IMG/VR virus record: IMGVR_UViG_3300046007_009749 | Location: 1-34,260 of that record | Reading direction: 5' to 3' (one strand) | DNA from: a virus | DNA: 34,260 nt | Shown here: in pieces, positions 21,754 to 27,475 of the stretch | Numbering within the stretch: the first letter of the stretch is position 1 | Layout of the letters: the number at the start of each line of letters is the position of its first letter | Made by a program: the position numbers and the translations under genes | The notes under the pieces: generated by a model | Databases searched by the model: none | Told to the model about the DNA's origin: nothing | Seen by the model: only the letters and a program-made list of their open reading frames with translations

Positions 21754-22241
21754 GGGGCTTTCTTCCTAGACAGCGCTTGTGCTTCTTGTGCGTATTGTGC
21801 GTATGGGTTTGTAGACGGGAGCTTTGGCATATCAACCGGCGTTTTTGATGAAATTTGACGATAGTCAGATACTATGTTTCTGTCATCATACCCTGGCTCT
21901 TTTTTAGATTTAACCTGTATTTCTACCGGGGCGCCAATAAGCTCATCCGTGTCCGAAATAGTCTCCATGCCGCAAGATCTCATTATTTTACCCAATTCTT
22001 CGCGCCCAATAGCCTCGGCAACGCTACTTTTATTGATTATGTTTAGATTTACAAAAACGCTTCTATTCGCATAATTTGGCCCAATAATTGAGAACCTGAC
22101 CGAGATATATTTGCCAGAACCATCTTTGGTAGTACGTAAATCTGCCGTTTCAATAACCGCTTGATACCAACCGTCTGGGACAAGACCCATCTTTTGAGTC
22201 TCTGGGATATCTGCCAAAAATATTGCTTGATCTAGTTTCAT
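21738..22241 (-). CDS. DUF669-like ssDNA-binding protein
   Basis: Encodes 167 aa. YQAVIETADLRTTKDGSGKYISVRFSIIGP and NRSVFVNLNIINKSS...AIGREELGKIMRSCGM are the DUF669 pattern; these proteins act as ssDNA-binding partners of Sak4-type recombinases in phages. The C-terminus is a flexible, Gln/Ala-rich tail ending KKAPWERA. A TTAGGAGG site precedes ATG 22241, under promoter 22273-22301 with operator O4. Sits next to the Sak4-like ATPase (22704), which supports the pairing. Confidence 0.8.
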   Translation of the reverse strand: MKLDQAIFLADIPETQKMGLVPDGWYQAVIETADLRTTKDGSGKYISVRFSIIGPNYANRSVFVNLNIINKSSVAEAIGREELGKIMRSCGMETISDTDELIGAPVEIQVKSKKEPGYDDRNIVSDYRQISSKTPVDMPKLPSTNPYAQYAQEAQALSRKKAPWERA

Positions 22242-22272
22242 TTTAATTTCCTCCTAAAATATTGTGTTTATA

Positions 22273-22301
22273 ATTATATTAAAATTAATTTACTTCGTAA
22301 A
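22273..22301 (-). promoter_or_regulatory. Leftward early promoter P22.3
   Basis: Minus strand: TTTACG (22301-22296), 17 nt, TATAAT (22278-22273). Perfect -10; -35 is part of operator O4. Drives the ssDNA-binding and helicase genes. Confidence 0.75.
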
Positions 22302-22302
22302 G
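22288..22302 (-). promoter_or_regulatory. Operator site O4 (CTTTAC-GAA-GTAAAT)
   Basis: Minus-strand 15-mer with core TTAC-N3-GTAA, positioned exactly as O3 and O5 relative to the promoter. Confidence 0.75.
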
Positions 22303-22308
22303 ACTTTT

Positions 22309-22707
22309 TTAATACTTTTCCTCCTCTATTTTAAATGATGGCCTGCCTATCTTTGTGGATATTGCAGGGGAAAGCTTTTCTTTAACGTCTGATGGCGCAG
22401 TTTTCCACGCTGCTTTTTCCAACTCAGGTTTCCATCGGAACAGTCTAGTCAGCTCATTCTCTACCCCGTGAATATTGGCGAGCTCTTGCAATAGATCACC
22501 ATTTACCTTGACTGTCTCGGGTAATGAGTAGGAGATGTGATATTTTTTGGGATAATCAAAAAGTGTGAAAGTTAAACTTCTTTTGCCAGTTGGGAAATTC
22601 GCGAGCATAGTGTCCTCTACCGTCCGCCTTGCATCTTGAATCTTGTCCTCTAGTCTTTTTAATTTCTGCCAGCGCTTTGCTAGATATTCATAACCGTTAC
22701 CATTCAT
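22309..22707 (-). CDS. Hypothetical protein of the recombination module
   Basis: Encodes 132 aa. N-terminal coiled coil (AKRWQKLKRLEDKIQDARR), then a beta patch (RSLTFTLFDYPKKYHISY) and RLFRWKPELEKAAWKTAP. Similar proteins often follow Sak4-like genes in phages. It overlaps the ATPase by 4 nt (ATGA). Function unknown. Confidence 0.75.
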   Translation of the reverse strand: MNGNGYEYLAKRWQKLKRLEDKIQDARRTVEDTMLANFPTGKRSLTFTLFDYPKKYHISYSLPETVKVNGDLLQELANIHGVENELTRLFRWKPELEKAAWKTAPSDVKEKLSPAISTKIGRPSFKIEEEKY

Positions 22708-23366
22708 GATTTTATCCTATTTTTTATTTTTTCGATTATTTGACCAAGATCTGGTGCTTCCCAAGGCTCACATGCGCCAGATCTATTTTTTGCCTCATAG
22801 ATGCCATCTGTAACACACATGAGCGCGGACATTGATTCTCCAGTCTCAGGGTCTTTTTCTTTACGTAAACAGTAGACTTCGTCAAACTGATACATAATCT
22901 CACGAGAAAGCGTTTTTCCTGGCATGGCCGGAGCGTAAAGAATCCGCCCCGTCTCGTCCTGCTCTTTATCTATTTTTGCGGTCATGTAAACATCCACCGG
23001 CAATGCGCGAAACGCGCGTACAATTTCAATAAATTTTTCGTTCAAATTCCCATACGCAGCCCGCCCATCCTTTGTCGCCCTTTTTTCGTGCGTTAAAACA
23101 ATCTCGGCTATTTCTGAGATGCTGTCTAAAACTATGGTTTTATAACCACCTTTCTGGGCCATTTCATACGCAAGCCAAAGCTCCGCCATGTTGGTAACAT
23201 CAACATAAGGGAGGTCAATATCAAGGCTCAAAAGCCCCCCCTCTGCGCTAATTATGAAGGGGTTTTCAAGCGTTTGTGAAAGTCTTGTTTTACCGGCGCC
23301 CGCCGCTCCATAAACAAGAATATTTACATTTGTGTTTTCTAAATTCCTAGTCCGTTTTATTTGCAT
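22704..23366 (-). CDS. Sak4-like RecA-fold ATPase (single-strand annealing/recombination)
   Basis: Encodes 220 aa. Walker A GAAGAGKT (20-27), Walker B KTIVLDSI (76-83), then VYMTAKIDKEQDETGR and AMPGKTLSREIMYQFDEVY, the hallmark of the Sak4 / AAA_24 phage ATPases. These promote strand annealing with a DUF669 partner, here encoded just downstream. Leader CAAAACTTAGGAGGTAT before ATG 23366. First gene of the unit under promoter 23392-23420 with operator O5. Confidence 0.85.
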   Translation of the reverse strand: MQIKRTRNLENTNVNILVYGAAGAGKTRLSQTLENPFIISAEGGLLSLDIDLPYVDVTNMAELWLAYEMAQKGGYKTIVLDSISEIAEIVLTHEKRATKDGRAAYGNLNEKFIEIVRAFRALPVDVYMTAKIDKEQDETGRILYAPAMPGKTLSREIMYQFDEVYCLRKEKDPETGESMSALMCVTDGIYEAKNRSGACEPWEAPDLGQIIEKIKNRIKS

Positions 23367-23368
23367 TT

Positions 23369-23386
23369 TTATACCTCCTAAGTTTT
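23369..23386 (-). promoter_or_regulatory. Extended Shine-Dalgarno leader, early unit 23.4 kb
   Basis: Minus-strand AAACTTAGGAGGTA before ATG 23366. The same leader, shortened stepwise, precedes ATG 24620 (12 nt shared), 25213 (10 nt) and 22241 (8 nt). All four are first genes of promoter-bearing early units. Its complement forms the loop of the hairpin at 26987-27026. Confidence 0.7.
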
Positions 23387-23391
23387 GCCTG

Positions 23392-23420
23392 ATTATATAT
23401 TTTATTATTTACCTTGTAAA
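23392..23420 (-). promoter_or_regulatory. Leftward early promoter P23.4
   Basis: Minus strand: TTTACA (23420-23415), 17 nt, TATAAT (23397-23392). It overlaps the 3' end of the gene at 23405-23605. -35 embedded in O5. Confidence 0.78.
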
Positions 23421-23605
23421 GCGCAATCTACACAAAATATCTTTGCATAACCGTTGCTAATATGATGACCGAGAAGCGGTGTGCTGTAGCCTAAAATTTC
23501 AGCATGTATTTTAATCGTTTCCTCTGTAACATGCCCGGCTATAATGAACCCCAAGCGTGGCTCTACTGGGGAGCTCTCGCAAACGTAGGTTATATTTCCC
23601 ATCAT
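23405..23605 (-). CDS. Hypothetical early protein, 66 aa
   Basis: Reads MGNITYVCESSPVEPRLGFI and ends FCVDCALQGK. A CVDC pair near the end could bind metal with the other Cys. GAGGCGA precedes ATG 23605. Its last codons contain operator O5 and the next promoter, so its coding sequence doubles as regulatory DNA. Unknown function. Confidence 0.65.
   Translation of the reverse strand: MMGNITYVCESSPVEPRLGFIIAGHVTEETIKIHAEILGYSTPLLGHHISNGYAKIFCVDCALQGK
23407..23421 (-). promoter_or_regulatory. Operator site O5 (CTTTAC-AAG-GTAAAT)
   Basis: Minus-strand 15-mer, core TTAC-N3-GTAA, same register as O3 and O4. Confidence 0.75.
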
Positions 23606-23955
23606 TTGGTCGCCTCTTCTTGCAACTCGTTTAGAAGGTTGCGGGCGTCCTCAATAGCTATAGCGGCATAAGATTGTAGCTCATTTTGTTGTATTTCCAG
23701 CGCCAATTTCAAAACATCCGGGAAAATCTGTATAATCGCCCTTTCCAGGAACTTAATAAACTCCACCGGAACCGGGTAATAATTTTTTGCCCCGTCATAT
23801 TCCTGGTAATACAAACAGACTTCCCTCATTTCCAATGAGCGGATACATCCAAACCCTCCACCTCCCCCCGAATACGGCTTGCCAATTTTGTTGGCCCAGT
23901 CTTGAGCCATAAGAAAAAGATCCTTTTTTTGTTTGTATTCTTCTATCGTTAACAT
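23602..23955 (-). CDS. Hypothetical early protein, 117 aa
   Basis: ATG 23955 is chosen for its GTGGAGGAG site; an in-frame start at 24027 has none. Contains a Gly-run (KPYSGGGGGFGCIRSLEM) and a long C-terminal helix (LALEIQQNELQSYAAIAIED). Overlaps the next gene by 4 nt. Not recognised. Confidence 0.7.
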   Translation of the reverse strand: MLTIEEYKQKKDLFLMAQDWANKIGKPYSGGGGGFGCIRSLEMREVCLYYQEYDGAKNYYPVPVEFIKFLERAIIQIFPDVLKLALEIQQNELQSYAAIAIEDARNLLNELQEEATK

Positions 23956-23956
23956 T

Positions 23957-24193
23957 TTAAACTCCTCCACTAAACAAACCGCTACAAATAAATGACAAAT
24001 CAGAAACACTACATTTTGGGGCCTCAAAGATTCTAAGAATTTTTAAAAATTCCGGGGAATCTTTATCAATGATCATAAAAGACCCAAATTTATTTTTCCT
24101 AATAAAAATTGTCCCAGAGTTTACAGAGAGGCTGACAAAATACTCTGGGGTGTTTAAAATTACTTCATCCCGCGATATATCCTTTTTATTCAT
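23957..24193 (-). CDS. Hypothetical early protein, 78 aa
   Basis: Starts MNKKDISRDEVILNTPEYFV; beta-rich middle (SVNSGTIFIRKNKFGSFMII) and a Cys/Ser/Gly end. Its own Shine-Dalgarno is weak; it may rely on coupling with the 24-codon frame at 24186-24260 that ends across its ATG. Unknown function. Confidence 0.6.
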   Translation of the reverse strand: MNKKDISRDEVILNTPEYFVSLSVNSGTIFIRKNKFGSFMIIDKDSPEFLKILRIFEAPKCSVSDLSFICSGLFSGGV

Positions 24194-24260
24194 TTTCTTT
24201 AATAAAATGTCTTTCAATCTCAATCGCCGCTTTGGCCATTCTGTAGGACATTTCAATCAT
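24186..24260 (-). CDS. Possible 24-aa leader ORF
   Basis: ATG 24260 opens MIEMSYRMAKAAIEIERHFI and ends with TAA overlapping ATG 24193 by 8 nt. No clear ribosome site. It fills an otherwise empty gap and could couple translation. Confidence 0.3.
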   Translation of the reverse strand: MIEMSYRMAKAAIEIERHFIKENE

Positions 24261-24276
24261 TTTAAAGTCTGGGGTG

Positions 24277-24501
24277 TCACGTCCTGTCCCCTTCCCCTCT
24301 TGTCATTCTAACCGGGGGAGACTTCCTCACCGAATAACCAGCGGCTTTCAGTTGCGCGTTTATTTGTTTTTTGTGTATTGCCCAAAATCGTGCATCTGGG
24401 GATTGTTCTATCATCTCTCTCCAAGCGACTATCCCCTCCTCAGTGTTGGGGTAATAACTAACAAAAAGCCCTTCTTCTCTATAATGTAAATCTGTTTTCA
24501 T
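24277..24501 (-). CDS. Hypothetical early protein, 74 aa
   Basis: TTGGAGGTG precedes ATG 24501. Reads LFVSYYPNTEEGIVAWREMI and ARFWAIHKKQINAQLKAAGY, then a basic, Pro/Arg-rich end. Overlaps the stop of the 40-aa ORF upstream (ATGA). Not recognised. Confidence 0.65.
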   Translation of the reverse strand: MKTDLHYREEGLFVSYYPNTEEGIVAWREMIEQSPDARFWAIHKKQINAQLKAAGYSVRKSPPVRMTRGEGDRT

Positions 24502-24620
24502 CCCAGCACCTCCAAAATCAAACCGTCACAGCGAAATAACATTCTAGCAAGGTCCTCACAGCTGAGGCGCATAATCCTAGTAGCACCGGTCGAAATTCTG
24601 GTCACTCGTACTTGTTTCAT
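24498..24620 (-). CDS. 40-aa basic early protein
   Basis: ATG 24620 follows AAACTTAGGAGGAATTAAG, the phage's strongest early leader type. It encodes MKQVRVTRISTGATRIMRLS and on to LILEVLG, and its TGA overlaps the next ATG. First gene of the unit driven by promoter 24659-24687. Function unknown, but the leader strongly suggests it is translated. Confidence 0.6.
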   Translation of the reverse strand: MKQVRVTRISTGATRIMRLSCEDLARMLFRCDGLILEVLG

Positions 24621-24658
24621 CTTAATTCCTCCTAAGTTTTGACTAACTCGACACATCT

Positions 24659-24687
24659 ATTTTATAAAAAACTTAATAACTCGTCAA
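24659..24687 (-). promoter_or_regulatory. Leftward early promoter P24.7
   Basis: Minus strand: TTGACG (24687-24682), 17 nt, TAAAAT (24664-24659). Unlike P19.2, P22.3 and P23.4 it has no clear operator. Confidence 0.65.
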
Positions 24688-24691
24688 CAAC

Positions 24692-24874
24692 TTATTTTTT
24701 AAGCGCCCAAGTCACTTTTTTTAAAAAATGCTTGTTCGCGAATACGGAAACAGCCTGTTTTGAAACATTTAATTCCCTAGCTATATCCGATATTTCTGCC
24801 CCTTCATCAACCAGTCTTTTTTGGTAAAACTGAATTTTTGCCGGGTCCGCGCTGACGCCTCTTTTTGCTTTCAT
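24692..24874 (-). CDS. Small helix-turn-helix protein
   Basis: Encodes 60 aa: EISDIARELNVSKQAVSVFA (about residues 28-47) is a clean HTH. AAAGGA precedes ATG 24874 within the end of the previous gene. One of three tiny HTH proteins in the genome (with 18971 and 19279). Second gene of the first leftward unit, so a candidate early regulator. Confidence 0.7.
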   Translation of the reverse strand: MKAKRGVSADPAKIQFYQKRLVDEGAEISDIARELNVSKQAVSVFANKHFLKKVTWALKK

Positions 24875-24877
24875 TTT

Positions 24878-25213
24878 TTATCCTTTTATTTTTCGCATAT
24901 ATGCTGGCAAAACAGGTTCAAATACATACGGGTCTGTATACAAATAATTCCTACCGTCCAATGCCTCAAATATTGGGTAACTATCGTCTACACCACGAAT
25001 GAGAGTCTGGAATGTGCTTCTAGTAACAGGGACTCCACGGCAAACAATGGCGGGTATAAATTCTCCGTTTCCAAATACCCCGGCGTCTGTGTTGTTTGCG
25101 CACTCAATCAATACCGTATCTCCAAAGGCAATCCCAAGGGCTTCCATCTTTTTAATAGAGTCAGCCACCAACCACCAGGTTGTGTTCCAAGTTTTGTAAT
25201 CTAGTTTAATCAT
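24878..25213 (-). CDS. Hypothetical early protein, 111 aa
   Basis: Leader ACTTAGGAGGAAAT before ATG 25213. Aromatic-rich (YKTWNTTWWLVADSIKKMEA) with FGDTVLIECANNTDAGVFGN, a small beta barrel pattern. First gene of the leftward unit beside the putative origin, expressed from promoter 25246-25274. Unknown function. Confidence 0.7.
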   Translation of the reverse strand: MIKLDYKTWNTTWWLVADSIKKMEALGIAFGDTVLIECANNTDAGVFGNGEFIPAIVCRGVPVTRSTFQTLIRGVDDSYPIFEALDGRNYLYTDPYVFEPVLPAYMRKIKG

Positions 25214-25245
25214 TTTATTTCCTCCTAAGTAAATTTGATGCCGTT

Positions 25246-25274
25246 ATTTTAACGAATAAATATTTAATCGTCAA
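25246..25274 (-). promoter_or_regulatory. Leftward early promoter P25.3
   Basis: Minus strand: TTGACG (25274-25269), 17 nt, TAAAAT (25251-25246). The sequence around its -35 (ATTGAC-GAT-TAAATA) is a weak relative of the operator. Confidence 0.6.
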
Positions 25275-25331
25275 TACTCATTTTTGCTATTGTCAAAAAA
25301 TGGCACAAAAAACGCGTTTGAGGCTAAAAGT

Positions 25332-25392
25332 TATTGACCCGTGCGTACCCTAGGGTTACCCTGGACACGTCTAGGGTACACACGCGTCAATA
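25332..25392. repeat. Long imperfect palindrome in origin region
   Basis: Arms 25332-25353 and 25371-25392 match at 20 of 22 positions around a 17-nt centre that itself contains AGGGTTACCCT. Both arms begin or end at TATTGAC. It may be a cruciform, an initiator-protein site or a packaging signal. Confidence 0.8.
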
Positions 25393-25495
25393 GGTTTTAA
25401 AGTGCGCGTTTTAATACATATATAATATATTGAATAGTTAATAGGCTTAACCTCAAAATAGATAGTTATCCACAGGTTATCAATAGGCTTTACCC
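25389..25495 (+). repeat. Three iteron-like repeats
   Basis: AATAGGTTTTAA (25389), AATAGGCTTAACC (25440) and AATAGGCTTTACCC (25482), same orientation, spaced about 51 and 42 bp. They flank the AT-rich tract and DnaA box, as expected for binding sites of a replication initiator. Confidence 0.55.
25466..25474 (+). promoter_or_regulatory. Perfect DnaA box TTATCCACA
   Basis: Exact match to the consensus DnaA site, 26 bp right of the AT-rich tract. Suggests host DnaA helps to open the origin. Confidence 0.65.
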
Positions 25496-25559
25496 TAACA
25501 AAAAATCGGGTCTTTTCTTGGGGTTTTTATACCTGCCCACTAGGGGGTTGGAGTTATAC

Positions 25560-25595
25560 ACACCACACCCCCCCCTAAAGGGGGGTGTGGGGTGT
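25560..25595. repeat. GC-rich hairpin in origin region
   Basis: CCACACCCCCC (25563-25573) pairs with GGGGGGTGTGG (25580-25590); three more pairs form past a 2-nt bulge. No T-run follows, so it is not a simple terminator. Confidence 0.7.
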
Positions 25596-25668
25596 ACCCC
25601 CGTTTGGGAGGGTTAAAATACCCCCAAGACCTGGGCCGCCGGTGCCAGGGTACAGAAAAAACAAATCG

Positions 25669-25683
25669 CTTGACGATGTAAAG
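25669..25683 (+). promoter_or_regulatory. Operator site O6 (CTTGAC-GAT-GTAAAG)
   Basis: One change from the consensus (T to G at position 4), which improves the overlapping -35 to TTGACG. Confidence 0.65.
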
Positions 25684-25699
25684 TTTTTTGGGTTATTGT
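25670..25699 (+). promoter_or_regulatory. Rightward promoter P25.7 for the small-gene cluster
   Basis: TTGACG (25670-25675), 18 nt, TATTGT (25694-25699), about 30 nt before ATG 25730. Same geometry with its operator as the leftward early promoters. Confidence 0.6.
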
Positions 25700-25729
25700 T
25701 GGGCCATAATATTTTTGGGAGGAATTAAA

Positions 25730-25909
25730 ATGAACAAATTAAATGCGCTGGAAATAGAAAATATATTGGACAATCTTATCCCGCTTATCACAGAGCAGAA
25801 AGATTCCGAATTCTTTAGATTTGTTATAGGTGAAAAACTTGAATCGTGCACATCTAGTGAGGCGGTTATTTTTATAAATAAACTAATCGGGAAAAATAGG
25901 CGTAGATAG
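25730..25909 (+). CDS. Hypothetical 59-aa protein, first of the rightward small-gene cluster
   Basis: A strong TGGGAGGAATTAAA site precedes ATG 25730. Helical and acidic first half (ALEIENILDNLIPLITEQKD), basic end (IGKNRRR). First gene after operator-controlled promoter P25.7, so it is expressed with the early set. Not recognised. Confidence 0.7.
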   Translation: MNKLNALEIENILDNLIPLITEQKDSEFFRFVIGEKLESCTSSEAVIFINKLIGKNRRR

Positions 25910-25992
25910 TGAGGTTTATTTTTTGGTGTGTAATTGCCGGGCATGTTTTGGGGCGTATTTTCTTTGGAATAATAGGCCCCCCATGGAAGTGA
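25909..25992 (+). CDS. 27-aa membrane peptide
   Basis: A GTG overlapping the previous stop encodes MRFIFWCVIAGHVLGRIFFG and ends GPPWK. One membrane helix. Weak ribosome site, so translation would depend on coupling. Confidence 0.4.
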   Translation: MRFIFWCVIAGHVLGRIFFGIIGPPWK

Positions 25993-25999
25993 GGATATT

Positions 26000-26290
26000 A
26001 TGAATGATGTAGATTTAACGGGCCTGATTCATTTTTTTGATGAGTTAAAAAAGAAGGGCCTCAACTGCCACCTTATTTACTACTGGCACGGCGCTAATTT
26101 CTTTTTAAATGTTATGTGCGGGGAGTTTTCCGTGTGGGTGCGGCCTGTTATTTCAGGAGAAAAATGTTTTTTAAAATATGAGGATGGGTCCGATATTCCG
26201 TGGGACGTCTACACAGCAGAAGGGGCCTATTTGGCGGCAAATAACATCGTGAATACGTTTTTAAGAAAAGCAATTGAAGTGATTGGGTAG
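26000..26290 (+). CDS. Hypothetical 96-aa protein
   Basis: GTGAGGA precedes ATG 26000. Aromatic- and Cys-containing (LNCHLIYYWHGANFFLNVMC, GEFSVWVRPVISGEKCFLKY), likely a small alpha/beta fold. Cytoplasmic by composition. Function unknown. Confidence 0.7.
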   Translation: MNDVDLTGLIHFFDELKKKGLNCHLIYYWHGANFFLNVMCGEFSVWVRPVISGEKCFLKYEDGSDIPWDVYTAEGAYLAANNIVNTFLRKAIEVIG

Positions 26291-26299
26291 GGCCTAAAA

Positions 26300-26389
26300 A
26301 TGAGCTGTATTGGATTTTTTTATTTTTTTTGTGTCGTCATAGCTTTGTTGTTAAATTTTTTGATTATAGGGGCTATATTGTGCGCTTAG
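26300..26389 (+). CDS. 29-aa membrane peptide
   Basis: ATG 26300 encodes MSCIGFFYFFCVVIALLLNF plus IIGAILCA, almost wholly hydrophobic. A TAGGG site lies upstream. Probable single-helix inner-membrane peptide. Confidence 0.5.
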   Translation: MSCIGFFYFFCVVIALLLNFLIIGAILCA

Positions 26390-26407
26390 CATTTGGGAGT
26401 AACTGTT

Positions 26408-26557
26408 ATGGTGAAAATTATTTTGTCATTGATTTGTTTTTTGGCTATAGCATCCCTTTTTCGATTAAAATCGGGATCAACTAAATTTTTGGTTTTGGGA
26501 AAAAACGCACAAAAAAATATATTGGCGGCGTCCATTGCGAGGGCTACGGAATGTTAA
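26408..26557 (+). CDS. 49-aa protein with N-terminal membrane anchor
   Basis: A GGGAG site precedes ATG 26408. VKIILSLICFLAIASLFRLK is a membrane helix, followed by a basic, Asn/Lys/Ala-rich cytoplasmic part. A lipoprotein box is not present. It overlaps the next ATG by 7 nt. Confidence 0.55.
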   Translation: MVKIILSLICFLAIASLFRLKSGSTKFLVLGKNAQKNILAASIARATEC

Positions 26558-26718
26558 AAATAGTCGGGGCATGTCTAATTGGTGTTGGTGGGTTTATGAT
26601 TTTTAGCTTGTCGTACACATACGCAGATGGTGATGTTGTAGGTGCATTTATTATATCTATGTGTGTTTCAATTATTGCCGGATCGGGTGTGTTTTGTTGT
26701 GTGGCAGAGGATTTTTAA
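26551..26718 (+). CDS. 55-aa two-pass membrane protein
   Basis: MLKIVGACLIGVGGFMIFSL and FIISMCVSIIAGSGVFCCVA form two membrane helices around a short polar loop. It overlaps neighbours by 7 and 1 nt, so it is translationally locked into the cluster. Third of the cluster's membrane proteins. Confidence 0.6.
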   Translation: MLKIVGACLIGVGGFMIFSLSYTYADGDVVGAFIISMCVSIIAGSGVFCCVAEDF

Positions 26719-26972
26719 TGGGACGGCGATATGGGCACATGTCAAAGATTTTTTTCAACGGCGAAAAATACGCGCACGTCAAAGTCGGAAAATCAAATGG
26801 CGTTACAAAGGTGTTTGTGGTGGCCGGGACATCTGACCGCGGCGATAAAAACAATCATTTGCTATTTGCAAAATCCGGGAAAAACATATCTGTACCGCTC
26901 AATGTAAATAAAGTTATTGGCCGACTTCTTCTTTTCGGTTACAAACAAGTTGAAATAAAAAATTTTACGTGA
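26718..26972 (+). CDS. Basic 84-aa protein before the late promoter
   Basis: ATG 26718 overlaps the previous stop. The protein is strongly basic: GRRYGHMSKIFFNGEKYAHV, then VNKVIGRLLLFGYKQVEIKN. A nucleic-acid-binding role is plausible from charge. The late-type promoter starts within its last codons. As last gene before the terminator it is a candidate, but only by position, for an antiterminator. Confidence 0.6.
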   Translation: MGRRYGHMSKIFFNGEKYAHVKVGKSNGVTKVFVVAGTSDRGDKNNHLLFAKSGKNISVPLNVNKVIGRLLLFGYKQVEIKNFT

Positions 26973-26978
26973 TAAAAT
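26950..26978 (+). promoter_or_regulatory. Late-type promoter abutting a terminator
   Basis: TTGAAA (26950-26955), 17 nt, TAAAAT (26973-26978). Transcription would start about 26985, at the foot of the hairpin. Late genes need either this promoter plus read-through or another start. Confidence 0.6.
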
Positions 26979-26984
26979 TTAGCC

Positions 26985-27032
26985 GCAGCGCCGCCGTTTT
27001 TACCTCCTAAGTTTGCCGGCGGCGCTTTTTAT
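26985..27032 (+). ncRNA. Predicted ~45-nt hairpin RNA with anti-Shine-Dalgarno loop
   Basis: The promoter at 26950 and terminator at 26987 together predict a free short RNA. Its 20-nt loop is TTTTTACCTCCTAAGTTTGC on a 10-bp GC stem. ACCTCCT equals the 16S rRNA 3' end region, and the loop is complementary over 14 nt to the leader of the Sak4-like gene, 12 nt to that of the 24620 gene and 10 nt to that of the 25213 gene. Could repress early translation when late transcription begins. Unproven. Confidence 0.5.
26987..27030 (+). terminator. Strong intrinsic terminator
   Basis: AGCGCCGCCG (26987-26996) pairs perfectly with CGGCGGCGCT (27017-27026), followed by T-run to 27030. It ends the small-gene cluster transcript and stands before the terminase genes. 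Confidence 0.85.
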
Positions 27033-27067
27033 AGATTTTTAAAGAATTTCTCTTTATGGAGTAAAAT

Positions 27068-27475
27068 TTGCCGTTCAATGAAAAAAGCCTAAAAAATTTA
27101 ATACCAATGAAACCTGGGCAAAGCAGCAACCCCGCCGGGAAACCAAAGGGCGCAAAAAGCATTACTAGTCATTTGCGTGATCTTTTAGAGCGTCAAATAC
27201 AAATGGGGGCTAGCAAAATATTGCCTGGCGGTGGCCAGATAACAGCGGGGCAGGCTGTGGCCGTTGCATTGATTGCCGGGGCTATCGAAGGGGACACGGC
27301 GAAAATCCGCGAATTATTGGACCGTATGGACGGAACATCAAAGCAGGTTTTGGAAATTGAGAATAACGAAAAACCAGACGCAGACAAAATATATTCTGAT
27401 ATAAGATCACGGCTTTCGCAGGCGAGAAAAAATGCTATCAAGCCAAAAAAAAGCAATTCTAAAAAGAATAAATGA
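27068..27475 (+). CDS. Terminase small subunit-like protein (DUF5681 pattern)
   Basis: Encodes 135 aa from TTG 27068, 7 nt after ATGGAG. MKPGQSSNPAGKPKGAKSIT (about 14-33) is the DUF5681 signature usual in phage small terminases, with HTH-like DNA-binding and Lys-rich end. It overlaps the large terminase gene by 44 nt. Would recognise the packaging start. No pac or cos site identified. Confidence 0.75.
   Translation: MPFNEKSLKNLIPMKPGQSSNPAGKPKGAKSITSHLRDLLERQIQMGASKILPGGGQITAGQAVAVALIAGAIEGDTAKIRELLDRMDGTSKQVLEIENNEKPDADKIYSDIRSRLSQARKNAIKPKKSNSKKNK

Larger units (their letters stand above)
25214..25729. other. Noncoding control region: candidate replication origin
   Basis: About 516 bp with no gene, at the switch from leftward to rightward genes. 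It holds a perfect DnaA box TTATCCACA (25466-25474), an AT-rich tract (about 25410-25440), three iteron-like copies of AATAGGYTTWAMC, a 22-bp-arm palindrome (25332-25392), a GC-rich hairpin (25560-25595), a smaller one (25630-25649) and two outward promoters. This mix is typical of theta-type origins; a packaging site cannot be excluded. Confidence 0.6.

Noticed and set aside
25332-25595. CRISPR-like or transposon end repeats
   Set aside because: The repeats are single palindromes, not spaced arrays, and no transposase or target duplication is present.
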